From positions 1 to 58,016 of the forward strand of contig JAKABA010000010.1 of NCBI GenBank assembly GCA_021802115.1: a stretch of 58,016 bases of DNA. The letters are read 5' to 3'. A program made the position numbers and the translations under genes. The notes under the pieces are model-generated. The model did not search any database. It saw only the letters and a list, made by a program, of their open reading frames with translations, and was not told the DNA's origin. Below, one piece after another: positions 45,379 to 53,676 of the stretch (within the stretch, counting starts at the first letter, position 1; the number at the start of each line of letters is the position of its first letter). Origin of the DNA: a bacterium. Lineage in GTDB: Bacteria > Chloroflexota > Dormibacteria > UBA8260 > Bog-877.

Positions 45379-45792
45379 GTGCGGGCGATCCTCGACCCCA
45401 ACGTCATCATCTCGGCCCTGCTGGCACCGGACGGGTCGCCGACGAAGGTCTTGCGGGCCGGGTTGGACGGTGCCTATGACCTGGTTGCCTCTCCGCTTAT
45501 GCTGGCCGAGCTGGAGCGGGCTCTTGCCTACCCCAAGATCCGTCGCCGCATTCCCGCCAGCGACGCAACAGCGGCGGTCGGATTGATTGAGCGCCAAGCT
45601 CGGGTGGTCGATGACCCGGCCGAGCCGCCGTTGGTTCGGTCGCCTGACCCCGGTGACGACTACCTCATCGCCCTGGCGGTGGCGGCCCGCGCCGTCATTG
45701 TTTCGGGCGACCGCCATCTTCTCGGGCTCGACCAGACCTTGCCGATCCACTCCCCAGCCGCCTTCCTGGCGCTGCCCGCAGACGGGTCTTGA
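45379..45792 (+). CDS. PIN-family toxin (TIGR00305-like)
   Basis: 137 residues: MRAILDPNVIISALLAPDGS, PLMLAELERALAYPKIRRR, DPGDDYLIALAVAARAVIVS, GDRHLLGL. This is the DxNVxISALL...GDxHLL pattern of the putative toxin-PIN (PIN_3) family, with all acidic positions. The GTG start is 3 nt after the antitoxin stop. Expected RNase, neutralised by the upstream protein. Confidence 0.9.
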   Translation: MRAILDPNVIISALLAPDGSPTKVLRAGLDGAYDLVASPLMLAELERALAYPKIRRRIPASDATAAVGLIERQARVVDDPAEPPLVRSPDPGDDYLIALAVAARAVIVSGDRHLLGLDQTLPIHSPAAFLALPADGS

Positions 45793-45975
45793 TCCAGCGT
45801 GTGCTATCGCTGGACAGGTCTCTCCTCTTCGGGCCGTCGAGTGAAGAGCGGCCGGCGGGCATCCAATTTGGCAGATCGTTTGCCCGGTTTTGGGCTAGGT
45901 GGCAGATGCTCCTGAATAGGGGCACCTTGATCTAAGTCGCTGTTATTGAGATCGAACCTGCGCGATCTGAGCCTC

Positions 45976-46036
45976 ACGGGGAGAGCGTCTGCTTGCCCAG
46001 CAGAAGGTCGCCGGTTCGAACCCGGTGTCCACCTCT
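45976..46036 (+). pseudogene. Broken tRNA-Gly (GCC) copy
   Basis: From the D-arm to the T-arm it follows the tRNA-Gly at 43889: GAGAGCGTCTGCTTGCCCAG, then the identical CAGAAGGTCGCCGGTTCGAA (46001-46020), then CCCGGT. The anticodon loop TTGCCCA would read GCC. The 5' acceptor strand (needed GGTGGAC) is absent, so no acceptor stem forms. It is either a decayed tRNA or an att-like partial copy. Confidence 0.6.
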
Positions 46037-46192
46037 ACCGCGAACCGTCGAGTTCCGCCGCAGCGTCAACGAGTGCAGGTCGGCCAGGTCAACGGGCCCA
46101 CTAGCTCCCCAACCGCCCCACCCTGCAGCTCGCACAATCGCAACTTTCCCCGGGAGGTTCACACCCTCCGCGGGAGCGGGAAGCCAACTGGG

Positions 46193-46240
46193 TTGACCGA
46201 CGTCTCCTCCTCGCGTATTATGCGACCGACAGTCGGTCGC
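46193..46240 (+). promoter_or_regulatory. Sigma70-type promoter with TetR palindrome
   Basis: TTGACC (46193-46198), a 17-nt spacer and TATTAT (46216-46221) are near consensus. GCGACCGAC-A-GTCGGTCGC (46222-46240), a perfect 9-bp-arm palindrome, starts directly after the -10 and would block transcription when occupied. The natural binder is the TetR protein encoded just downstream. Confidence 0.8.
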
Positions 46241-46259
46241 TTATTTTGGGAGTCCAGGC

Positions 46260-46943
46260 TTGGCGCGCACGGTGAACCCAGAGACACACTCAATCCGGCG
46301 CGACGAGTTCTGTGAGGTTGCTTTGCACCTCATTCAGGCGAAAGGCTACGAGCAGATGAGCGTCCAGGACATCCTGGATGAGCTCGACGCGTCGAGAGGT
46401 GCCTTCTACCACTACTTCGACTCGAAGATCGCCCTGCTGGACGCTGTCGTGGAGCACCTCGTGGTCGCGGCGACGGCCGCGCTGGCGCCGATCGTGGCCG
46501 ACCCGAGCCTGCCTGCCCCCAGAAAGCTCGAGCGCCTCTTCTCAGGCATCGCGGCCTGGAAAGCCGAGCGCAAGGAGCTCATGCTGGCGCTCCTGCGAGT
46601 GTGGTACTCGGACGACAACGCCATCGTGCGCGACAAGCTGCGCCGCAGCACCGTGGTCCGGATCGGGCCGCTGCTGGCCGAGATCATCAGGCAGGGCACG
46701 GCTGAGGGGCTGTTCTCGGCAGGCTCCCCGCAAGCCGCCTCCCGGGTCGTACTGGGGCTTCTCCAAAGTTCCCAGGACCTCGCTTGCGAACTCTTCTTCG
46801 CACGTCAGGCAGACCTCATTCCCTTCGAGCTCGTTGAGTCCGCATTCAGCGCTTACACAGAGGCTCTGGAACGGATTCTCGGAGTTGCTGCAGGGTCCTT
46901 GATGCTCATCGACGAGTCCTCCCTGCACCTGTGGTTCGGATGA
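46260..46943 (+). CDS. TetR-family regulator of ABC exporter operon
   Basis: 227 residues: HTH with FCEVALHLIQAKGYEQMSVQ, ILDELDASRGAFYHYFDSKI, ALLDAVVEHLV, then a helical C-terminal domain (about 75-215). TTG 46260 follows GGGAG by 7 nt. It is under an apparently autorepressed promoter and lies 260 nt before the exporter genes on the same strand, which it probably controls. Confidence 0.9.
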   Translation: MARTVNPETHSIRRDEFCEVALHLIQAKGYEQMSVQDILDELDASRGAFYHYFDSKIALLDAVVEHLVVAATAALAPIVADPSLPAPRKLERLFSGIAAWKAERKELMLALLRVWYSDDNAIVRDKLRRSTVVRIGPLLAEIIRQGTAEGLFSAGSPQAASRVVLGLLQSSQDLACELFFARQADLIPFELVESAFSAYTEALERILGVAAGSLMLIDESSLHLWFG

Positions 46944-47203
46944 GGAGGCGGCCGGTGCCGTCGAAGGCAGGCGCCGATCGAAGGTCGCAGCCGGGAGCCG
47001 ATCGTGACGGTTGACAAGCCCGGTCCGGGCGACGCTCGTCGGCAGGGGGGCGACCCGATGCGTGCTCTCCGCGGTCCTTGGTCGCGGGCGTCGCACCCCG
47101 GGCCCGCCGGCCGGACAAAGCTGGCGGAGAAAGGGAGCTGCCTCCGGTTCCGGGAACCGCTGCCCGAACCGGCGCTGCTCCGGTTGGCGAGGCGAGGACA
47201 CAG
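46944..47203. other. Intergenic region between tetR and the ABC genes
   Basis: 260 bp. Open in several frames but without motifs. GAGGA (47194-47198) is the SD of the next gene. Confidence 0.4.
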
Positions 47204-48133
47204 GTGAGCCTGCCCATCGCGATCCGCACCGCGGAGCTGACCAAGGACTACGGACATTCTCAGGGGCTGTTCGACCTCAGCTTGGAGGTCGTTGCGGGGG
47301 AGGTCTTCGGCTACCTGGGCCCCAATGGGGCCGGTAAGACCACCACGATCCGCCTGCTCATGGACATGATCCGCCCCACCGGGGGCCGGGCGGAGATCTT
47401 TGGCCTCGACTGCCAGGCCCACCCGGTCGAGGTCAAGCGGCTGGTCGGGTACCTGCCCGGCGAGCCGCCACAGTGGGGAGGTCTGCGCGGTCGGGATGTG
47501 GTGGCCTATGTCGGTGGCCTGCGTGGCGGCATTGACAGCGCTCGCGTCGCCACCCTGGCGGAACGGCTCGACCTCCCCCTGGACCGGCGCTATCGCGAGT
47601 ATTCCACGGGCAACAAGCGCAAGCTGGGGCTAGTGCTCGCCTTCATGCACCAATCCCGCCTGCTGGTGCTCGACGAGCCGACCAGCGGCCTCGACCCCCT
47701 CATCCAGCAGGAGTTTTACGGCATGGTCGCGGAGGCGACGGCGGAGGGCACGACGCTGCTCATCTCTTCGCACGTCCTTTCCGAGGTCGAGCGTGTCTGC
47801 CAGCGGGTCGGCATCCTTCGGCGCGGTCGTCTGGTCCAGGTCGCCCGGCTCGCCGAGCTCCACCACCTCCGCTATCACAGCCTCGAGGTCGACTTCGCCG
47901 GGGAGGTTCCCGTGGGCGCAGTGCGGGCTCTTCCCGGGGTGGAGCAGGTGGTGGTCGATGACCACCACCTGACCTGCTCGGTGCGCGGCAGTTTCACCGC
48001 GCTGCTCCAGGTTCTGGGCCGGAGCGAGGTGGTGAACCTGGTCACCCATGAGCCCACGCTCGAGGAGGTTTTTCTCAAGTATTTCCGCGACGAGCCCGAG
48101 CCGTCCCGGGAGACTGCGGCAGACCCCGGATGA
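47204..48133 (+). CDS. ABC exporter ATP-binding protein
   Basis: About 309 residues: Walker A GPNGAGKTTTIRLL, Q-loop region VGYLPGEPPQWGGL, signature YSTGNKRKLGLVLA (STGNKRKL in place of LSGGQ, as in EcsA/NatA-like subgroups), Walker B LLVLDEPTSGLDP and H-loop ISSHVLSEVE. The C-terminal domain ends LEEVFLKYF. GTG 47204 is preferred by SD and homology. The stop overlaps the permease ATG by 4 nt. Forms an exporter with the two-lobed permease. Confidence 0.93.
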   Translation: MSLPIAIRTAELTKDYGHSQGLFDLSLEVVAGEVFGYLGPNGAGKTTTIRLLMDMIRPTGGRAEIFGLDCQAHPVEVKRLVGYLPGEPPQWGGLRGRDVVAYVGGLRGGIDSARVATLAERLDLPLDRRYREYSTGNKRKLGLVLAFMHQSRLLVLDEPTSGLDPLIQQEFYGMVAEATAEGTTLLISSHVLSEVERVCQRVGILRRGRLVQVARLAELHHLRYHSLEVDFAGEVPVGAVRALPGVEQVVVDDHHLTCSVRGSFTALLQVLGRSEVVNLVTHEPTLEEVFLKYFRDEPEPSRETAADPG

Positions 48134-49812
48134 CGACAGCAGGGCCGGCGTTGGACCGGCCCACTCCGGCAGCCACCTTGGGCGGTGCCGTCGTCATGGC
48201 CCGCTACGGTTTACGTTCCCATCGATGGGCCCTGGCCGGCGCGGCTTGCTTGGGGTTCATCTCCCCGTACTCGGCGGGAGCCTCCTACGCGGCGGCCGCC
48301 GGCACCGCAGCCTTGCGCGCCTCGTTCGGTCGGCAGACCGCGGCCCTTGGCCCCCAGCTCGACTACCTTGTCCCACTCCCCATCCATCCGAACACGGTCG
48401 CGGGCTACGTCTGGTGGAAGGGACTCACCTGGATGTCGCTGGTCTTCGCCGCCTGGGGGCTGGCTGCGGCCACCGGGCTGATCCGCAACGAGGAGGAGCG
48501 TGGTCTCCTGGAGACGTGGCTGGCCTCGCCGCTCGGTCGGGGCCGCTTGCTCCTCTCCCGGTCGGTCGCCTTTGCCGTAACCGCGGCCGCCGCGGTGGTG
48601 GTCACCGGCCTGGGCACAGCGGCTGGGGTAGCTGCGGGGAAGGGCACCGTTGGTCTGACCGCGCTCTGGGAGCAGGCCGCCCCCCTGCTCGGCATCACCC
48701 TCGTCGCCTTCGCGATAGGGCTCGCCGCCGCCCAACTGACCGTCACCCGGCGCGCTGCCGTGATGCTCGGTGGGCTGGTGTTGATCGTCCTCTACGGTAT
48801 CGACGCCAGCGCGCGCGTGAACTCACGCCTGGCCGGCTGGGCCGTCATCTCACCATTCCATCTGGCGGACCTCACCACGGCGGTCGTGCCCGGGGGTCGC
48901 TTTGATGGGGCGGCGACCATCTCCTTGTATGGCATTGCCGCCGCCCTGGTCGCGCTCTCCACCGTTGGCTTCCGACGGCGCGACCTGTGGTCGTCAGTCC
49001 TCCGCCGGCGTGAGGTGGATAGCCACGTTTCGCGTGGCTCCTCGGCCAACCCCCTGCTGCGAGTTCCCGTGCTGAGGAGCCTCTGGCAGCAGCGCGCGGG
49101 GCTCATCGGGTGGCTGCTTGGGAGCATGATGGGAGCGGCTCTCGTGGTGTCCCTCGCCCACGGCGCCGGCAAGCTCCTGACGTCGACTCACGGCTTCAGC
49201 GGCTACCTCCGCGCGGCCGGCACCGGCAATCCGGCGACGGCGGTGGTCGGCTCGATCTGGCTGAGCATCGCGGCGCTGACTGTGGCGGCTTACGCCATCA
49301 CCCAGGCCTCGCACTGGGCCAGCGACGATGCCGACGGCAGGGTGGAGATGGAGATCGCCCAGCCGGTGCCCCGCTGGAGCGTCGTGCTCGAGCGGGGCCT
49401 GGCCCTGGCCGTGGCCAGCTTGGTGATTTCCGCGCTCGGAGCCGTGGTCGTCGCGGCCGTGGCGCCCAGCCAGGGGGTACATCTCGGTGGTGGTCGGCTC
49501 GTGATCGCGACCGGGCTGCTGGTGCTCCTGGCCCTCAGCTTCGGCGCCCTGGGGGCCCTGGCGATCGCCCGGTTCCCCCGAGTCACCGTGCCTTTGCTCG
49601 CTGCCATCGCCGTGGTCTCCTTCTACATTCCTCTCCTGGCGCCCCTTTTCAAGTGGCCCGGCTGGACCCTCGACATCTCGCTCTTCCACCTCTACGGCCA
49701 GCCGCTCACCTCCGGCCTGTACTGGACCGGCCTCTGGATCATGGCGGCGATCGTGGTCGTCGGCCTGGGGGGCGCGGTGGCGGCGATGCGGGTGCGTGAC
49801 CTGGGTCGCTGA
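48130..49812 (+). CDS. Large ABC exporter permease
   Basis: 560 residues with about 12 hydrophobic segments in two similar halves (each about six), the size of a fused dimer of ABC-2 permeases. An EEERGLLETWLASPLGRGRL loop in half one and DADGRVEMEIAQPVPRWSVV in half two are the conserved cytoplasmic coupling elements (E-x-G). Coupled by ATGA overlap to the ATPase gene. Substrate probably a drug or lipid; unknown. Confidence 0.88.
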   Translation: MTTAGPALDRPTPAATLGGAVVMARYGLRSHRWALAGAACLGFISPYSAGASYAAAAGTAALRASFGRQTAALGPQLDYLVPLPIHPNTVAGYVWWKGLTWMSLVFAAWGLAAATGLIRNEEERGLLETWLASPLGRGRLLLSRSVAFAVTAAAAVVVTGLGTAAGVAAGKGTVGLTALWEQAAPLLGITLVAFAIGLAAAQLTVTRRAAVMLGGLVLIVLYGIDASARVNSRLAGWAVISPFHLADLTTAVVPGGRFDGAATISLYGIAAALVALSTVGFRRRDLWSSVLRRREVDSHVSRGSSANPLLRVPVLRSLWQQRAGLIGWLLGSMMGAALVVSLAHGAGKLLTSTHGFSGYLRAAGTGNPATAVVGSIWLSIAALTVAAYAITQASHWASDDADGRVEMEIAQPVPRWSVVLERGLALAVASLVISALGAVVVAAVAPSQGVHLGGGRLVIATGLLVLLALSFGALGALAIARFPRVTVPLLAAIAVVSFYIPLLAPLFKWPGWTLDISLFHLYGQPLTSGLYWTGLWIMAAIVVVGLGGAVAAMRVRDLGR

Positions 49813-50245
49813 GGGCCCTGCGGCCCGGGCGCGGCTGCGGCGTGCCCGCGCCGCACCAGCTCTTTCGCCGGGCCGTCTCGACGGCACCCCTCGGACGCCG
49901 TCGATGTCATCGCCGGCACCACCTGCTTCGACAACTGGGTGGATCCGGGGGCGAGCCCGGCCGGGTGCGCCCGAGTGCTGGTGGCCGGCGCCTACCGCCA
50001 CCACCCAGTCGCGCCGCATCTGGACTTCACAGCGGCCGCCAGGATCTTCCACCGAGCCGCATTCACATCCACCCCCTCATAACCTTCCCCTCTTGAGGTT
50101 CCGGTGGTGTGGCCGTCGGGTCCCTCTCAGCGCGTGCTTCGGCTGTAGAGGCGCACGCAGATCGGAGCCACGAAGCTGACGTCCACCAGTGCTCGAGTGG
50201 CGCCGAACGAGCGGGAGAGGTGCTTCGCCCAGACGGCCGGGGCGG
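49813..50245. other. Intergenic region with one protein-like relic
   Basis: No intact gene. One plus frame ending at TAA near 50082 reads VIAGTTCFDNWVDPGASPAG and LDFTAAARIFHRAAFTS. It has protein-like composition but no start codon or family match, so it may be the end of a decayed gene. Confidence 0.35.
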
Positions 50246-50884
50246 TCACCGCCCGGGGTTTTCAGCGTCGGCCGCCTCGTCCTCGGCCAGGATCCGGTAG
50301 AGGCCGCGCTTGGTCTCGCGCAACAGGTGAGTGGCCCTGGCCATCTGAGCCGGGTTGCCGGCACGGACCACCTGGACCAGGGCGCCGGCGGTCTGGCGCA
50401 TCAGGTCGAAGAGCTCATGGACATCGTCACCAACGGCACTCGAGACATCGTCCCAGGGCGAGCCCAACTCCTCTCGGTGCTCGCTGGTGTAGGCCAGTCC
50501 CGAGGCGGTGAGGGTGAGCAGGCGCTGCCCATCACTCTCCTCGGTCCGCACCAAGCCCTCGTCCTCCAGCAGTTGCAGGGCTGGGTAAACGGAACCTGGA
50601 CTGGGTCGCCAGACGCCCTTGCTCCGCTGCGAGATCTCCTCCATGATCTGGTAGCCATTGCGCGGTTGCTCCGACAACAGAAGCAGAATCGCGGCGCGCA
50701 CGTTGCCTCGGGGAACCCTGCCGCCGCCGAAGCCGCGCCCGCGGCCGTTCCAGCCGCCCCGCAGGGCGTGCCGTATGTCGCCCTCAACGAACGGCCCGAG
50801 CCGCCAGCGCCGCCGCCCTCCGCCCGAGTTGGGAGCGCCTCCCCGATCGGACGCACCTTGCTCAAACCTGAATCCACTCATCAT
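50246..50884 (-). CDS. PadR-family regulator
   Basis: About 212 residues. An Arg/Gly-rich low-complexity N-terminus (1-60) precedes a PadR winged helix: RGNVRAAILLLLSEQPRNGY, QIMEEISQRSKGVWRPSPGS, VYPALQLLEDEGLVRTEESD. Then a C-terminal helix pair (WDDVSSAVGDDVHELFDLMR, HLLRETKRGLYRILAEDEA). ATG 50884 has GGGAG upstream. Two CGATATATCG palindromes in the promoter are probable autorepressor sites. No transporter follows on this strand. Confidence 0.9.
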   Translation of the reverse strand: MMSGFRFEQGASDRGGAPNSGGGRRRWRLGPFVEGDIRHALRGGWNGRGRGFGGGRVPRGNVRAAILLLLSEQPRNGYQIMEEISQRSKGVWRPSPGSVYPALQLLEDEGLVRTEESDGQRLLTLTASGLAYTSEHREELGSPWDDVSSAVGDDVHELFDLMRQTAGALVQVVRAGNPAQMARATHLLRETKRGLYRILAEDEAADAENPGR

Positions 50885-50903
50885 CTGCTGTTCTCCCACC
50901 TAA

Positions 50904-50943
50904 CGATATATCGCTCGACCCATAGTAACGCATCGATATATCG
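50904..50943. promoter_or_regulatory. Twin PadR operators
   Basis: CGATATATCG occurs at 50904-50913 and again at 50934-50943, each a perfect 10-bp palindrome, with centres exactly 30 bp apart, about three helical turns. They flank the padR promoter and lie 20-60 bp before its ATG. Confidence 0.75.
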
Positions 50944-51108
50944 TTTGCACCAAAAGGTCTGCCGAGCCGGGCTACGGCGGGCAGCCCCCGGCCCCCGCTC
51001 GGTGGTCAGATTGGGCGGAGACGAAGTCTTGCCCCAGGGCTGGAAGGCAAGCCTCGCCGGTTTGCCGCTAGGGTCGGCCGCCGATGCCGGTGGCAGGGGC
51101 CCGGGCTT

Positions 51109-52350
51109 TCAGAGGGTGCTATTCGAGCCCGCGGACGGATCCGCAGTCTGGCTGGCGGTTGGTTCACCGGGCGTCCCCTGAGGCGACGCCGTGACGCCGC
51201 CAGCCCGTCTGTAGGCCTGGCGCTTCCTGGTCACCTTGAGCAGGAGGTCGCGCTCCCGCGCTGGCGCCCGGTGGGGTGGCCGCAGCGGGATCATCGACGA
51301 CTCCAGCTGACCGCGACGGGTACCCGACCAGGGCCCAGGTGGCGCGTCGATCAGGCTGGCCAGCTGGTAGGCCGTGCCCTCGTAGTTGACCCGCCAACCG
51401 CGGAAGTGGGGCCAGGCGTCCTCGCCGCTGCGTTCCGGCTCCCAGCCCACCGCCAACACCCTCTCGACCGCCTCCTGGAACTCCTCGGCCGTGAGCTCGA
51501 TGGGATCGTCGGGCAGGGGATCGGAGGTGAAGGGGATGTTGGTCACCCCGGCGACGGAGCGCAGGCAGACGATGCCCATCCGCAGGAACGGGCGGGCGGA
51601 GGCGGGAGCTGTCAGCGGGTTGAGAGCCAATTGCATAGAGGCGGCATCCATGCAGGCGAGCAGGGCCAGAATCCACGAGGTGCGTGGCTCGGGGGAGCGA
51701 AAGTAGAGCAGGGTGGCGTAGCTGGTGTGGCTCTCGGCGATGTCGGCGGCCCACTGCTCCCAGTCGTGATAGAGGTCGGCGAGGTGGTCCTGATTGTCGA
51801 TGAGCGCGTGCCGGGCCAGGATCTCGGGGCCCCACGGGGGTGACCCGCTGCTGCTGTCGAGCATCGTGACCAGAGTCTCGCGGCGGTTGAAGGAGCTGTA
51901 GAGGCTGGGAAGGTAGGAGATCTGCAGGGCGACCACGATCACCCCGGAAGCTGACTCCAAGAAGGCGATGGCGGTGGCCAGCCCGGAGGTCGCGTGGGTC
52001 AACCCGAGCGGAAGGATTGAGGAGGCGCTGAGGCGAAGAGAGGCGGCGAGGTCTCCCACTGAAGAGCCCCAGAAAAGCAGGGTGAATCCCAGCACCAGCA
52101 AGCCTATCCACACCACCAGACGCACCACCAGGAAGAGCGGCGCGCCCTGAGCCAGGATGGCATCCCGGCGCAGGTAGTCCGCCCGGGTCCGGGCAAGCTT
52201 GGAGATCACCCCCAAGACCACGCTGGCGATCACTCCGGTGAGGCGCGACGCGATGGGGCGCGGCACGATGACGGTCTGCACCACGCTGCCAAGGGTTCCG
52301 AAGGTGAGCACCAGCCCCGCCAACAGGCCTAGGAGCCGCAGCACAATCAC
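51109..52350 (-). CDS. Membrane protein with channel-like N-terminus
   Basis: About 413 residues from GTG 52350. Helices at about 3-30 (LLGLLAGLVLTFGTLGSVVQ), 60-90 (FLVVRLVVWIGLLVLGFTLL), and about 110-150 (SASSILPLGLTHATSGLATA, ASGVIVVALQISYLP). Then a 260-residue cytoplasmic part: DHLADLYHDWEQWAADIAES, HTSYATLLYFRSPEPRTSWI, LACMDAASMQLALNPLTAPA. This pattern recurs in annotated hypothetical or ion-channel-like proteins, but I cannot name the family. The C-terminal tail is disordered. Confidence 0.65.
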   Translation of the reverse strand: MIVLRLLGLLAGLVLTFGTLGSVVQTVIVPRPIASRLTGVIASVVLGVISKLARTRADYLRRDAILAQGAPLFLVVRLVVWIGLLVLGFTLLFWGSSVGDLAASLRLSASSILPLGLTHATSGLATAIAFLESASGVIVVALQISYLPSLYSSFNRRETLVTMLDSSSGSPPWGPEILARHALIDNQDHLADLYHDWEQWAADIAESHTSYATLLYFRSPEPRTSWILALLACMDAASMQLALNPLTAPASARPFLRMGIVCLRSVAGVTNIPFTSDPLPDDPIELTAEEFQEAVERVLAVGWEPERSGEDAWPHFRGWRVNYEGTAYQLASLIDAPPGPWSGTRRGQLESSMIPLRPPHRAPARERDLLLKVTRKRQAYRRAGGVTASPQGTPGEPTASQTADPSAGSNSTL

Positions 52351-52525
52351 CCCGCAACCTTCGCACAGACGGAGTCCCTGCGGGCCGGGCATCCGACTCG
52401 TTCAGGGTCCGCTCTCGGAGCCCCCGCCCGCTCGGGTAGGTTGCACCCAGCACCGTTTCCGCAGGGCTGTCGGGCGGTCGCGGCCGCTGCCGCAGGGCCG
52501 GGACCATCACCACAAGCTTGCATAC

Positions 52526-52560
52526 TTGCGTAATTAGCAGACTTCTGGTAGCCTGACCTT
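52526..52560 (+). promoter_or_regulatory. Leaderless promoter of the ArsR gene
   Basis: TTGCGT (52526-52531), a 17-nt spacer and TAGCCT (52549-52554). The -10 ends 6 nt before GTG 52561 and there is no SD. Confidence 0.65.
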
Positions 52561-52932
52561 GTGACCGAGTTGAGGGTGGCGTCGACGGAGCCGGCCGAGG
52601 AGCTCGCCGGCAGCGACAAGCTGGCGGCGTACCGTCTCCATGCGGAGCTGTGCAAGGTGCTGACCGACCCTAAGCGGCTGATGATCCTGGACGCCCTGCG
52701 TCAGGGTGAGCAGTCCGTCAGCGGTCTGGCGGCTCATTTGGACATCAGCTTGGCCAATGCCAGTCAGCACCTGAGCGTGCTCCGCCACGCTGGCCTGGTC
52801 GAGGTCAGGCGCGCCGGCACCACCATGCATTACCGGCTCAGCGAGCCGCGGATCACCCAGGCCTGTGACATCGTCAACGCGATCGTGGTCAGCAGGCTCG
52901 GAACCGGGCGGCGCCTGGGCCGGGAGGGCTAG
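52561..52932 (+). CDS. ArsR-family regulator
   Basis: 123 residues: HAELCKVLTDPKRLMILDAL, GLAAHLDISLANASQHLSVL, AGLVEVRRAGTTMHYRLSEP. Standard ArsR winged helix. No vicinal Cys pair for arsenite or the classical metal ligands is visible, so it may sense redox state or another ligand. The leaderless promoter upstream and glutaredoxin-like and groES genes 70 and 460 nt downstream suggest a thiol or stress response unit. Confidence 0.92.
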   Translation: MTELRVASTEPAEELAGSDKLAAYRLHAELCKVLTDPKRLMILDALRQGEQSVSGLAAHLDISLANASQHLSVLRHAGLVEVRRAGTTMHYRLSEPRITQACDIVNAIVVSRLGTGRRLGREG

Positions 52933-53002
52933 CCGGCCGGCTCCGGCGGAGCGACCCCCGCCCGATTCACCATCCCCAACGACAAAAAAGAGGAGATACG
53001 CC

Positions 53003-53272
53003 ATGCCATCCACCCCCAACCTGGCGGCGGCCAAGCCCCACAAGGTGCTGGTCTTCACCACCCCCACCTGCCCCTGGTGCCAGCGGGCCAAACTGCACCT
53101 GAAGGAGCAGAAGGTGCCCTTTCGCGAGGTGGACGTGTCTCGGGACGCCAGCGCGGCCCGGGACCTGGTCCGGCGCACCGGGCAGATGGGGGTCCCGGTG
53201 ATCGAGATCGACGGCCGTCCAGTGGTCGGTTTCGATCGCAAGACGATCGACCGCCTGCTCGGTATCAACTGA
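53003..53272 (+). CDS. Glutaredoxin-like protein (CPWC)
   Basis: 89 residues. VLVFTTPTCPWCQRAKLHLK has the dithiol CPWC active site; MGVPVIEIDGRPVVGFDRKT has the cis-Pro TxPxV region (GVPV). Fold as NrdH/Uxx-type glutaredoxin. ATG 53003 follows AGGAG. Thiol-disulfide reductant in the cytoplasm, perhaps with the preceding ArsR. Confidence 0.92.
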   Translation: MPSTPNLAAAKPHKVLVFTTPTCPWCQRAKLHLKEQKVPFREVDVSRDASAARDLVRRTGQMGVPVIEIDGRPVVGFDRKTIDRLLGIN

Positions 53273-53391
53273 GTGAGGGACGTGTTTGTTCCGGTGGCGG
53301 TAGCGGAGATCCTTTCAAGAAGTGCGGGCATCTCCCCCACGGGCCTTGCCTGAATAGCGACCTACCAGCGAGAAGAAAAGGAGTTAATGCC

Positions 53392-53676
53392 ATGAGCGAT
53401 GCTGTGCAGCCACTGGGAAGCCGGGTGCTCTTGCGATTGGTGGAGGAGGAGAGCGTGACCGCCAGTGGGCTGGTGCTCCCCGACACCGCCAAGGAGAAGC
53501 CGCAGCGCGGAGAGGTGGTCGCGGTGGGCGACGATGAGGAGACGATCAAGGTCCATCCTGGCGACCTGGTCCTCTTTCCCAAGTATTCGGGCACCGAGCT
53601 GAAGCTGGACGGCACCGACCACCTGATCCTGGACGCCACCGACCTGCTGGCGGTGATCCGCTCCAAGGCGGCCTAG
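53392..53676 (+). CDS. groES: GroES co-chaperonin
   Basis: 94 residues: MSDAVQPLGSRVLLRLVEEE, TASGLVLPDTAKEKPQRGEV and VHPGDLVLFPKYSGTELKLD. The mobile loop (ESVTASGLVLP) and the GDxVLFxKYxGTE core are normal. ATG 53392 follows AGGAG. No groEL is in the window, so it is an orphan copy or groEL is elsewhere. No CIRCE-type operator was seen in the 119 bp upstream. Confidence 0.95.
   Translation: MSDAVQPLGSRVLLRLVEEESVTASGLVLPDTAKEKPQRGEVVAVGDDEETIKVHPGDLVLFPKYSGTELKLDGTDHLILDATDLLAVIRSKAA

Noticed and set aside
45974..46162. Minus frame reading GGHRVRTGDLLLGKQTLSP
   Set aside because: Antisense of the broken tRNA-Gly copy; same artefact.
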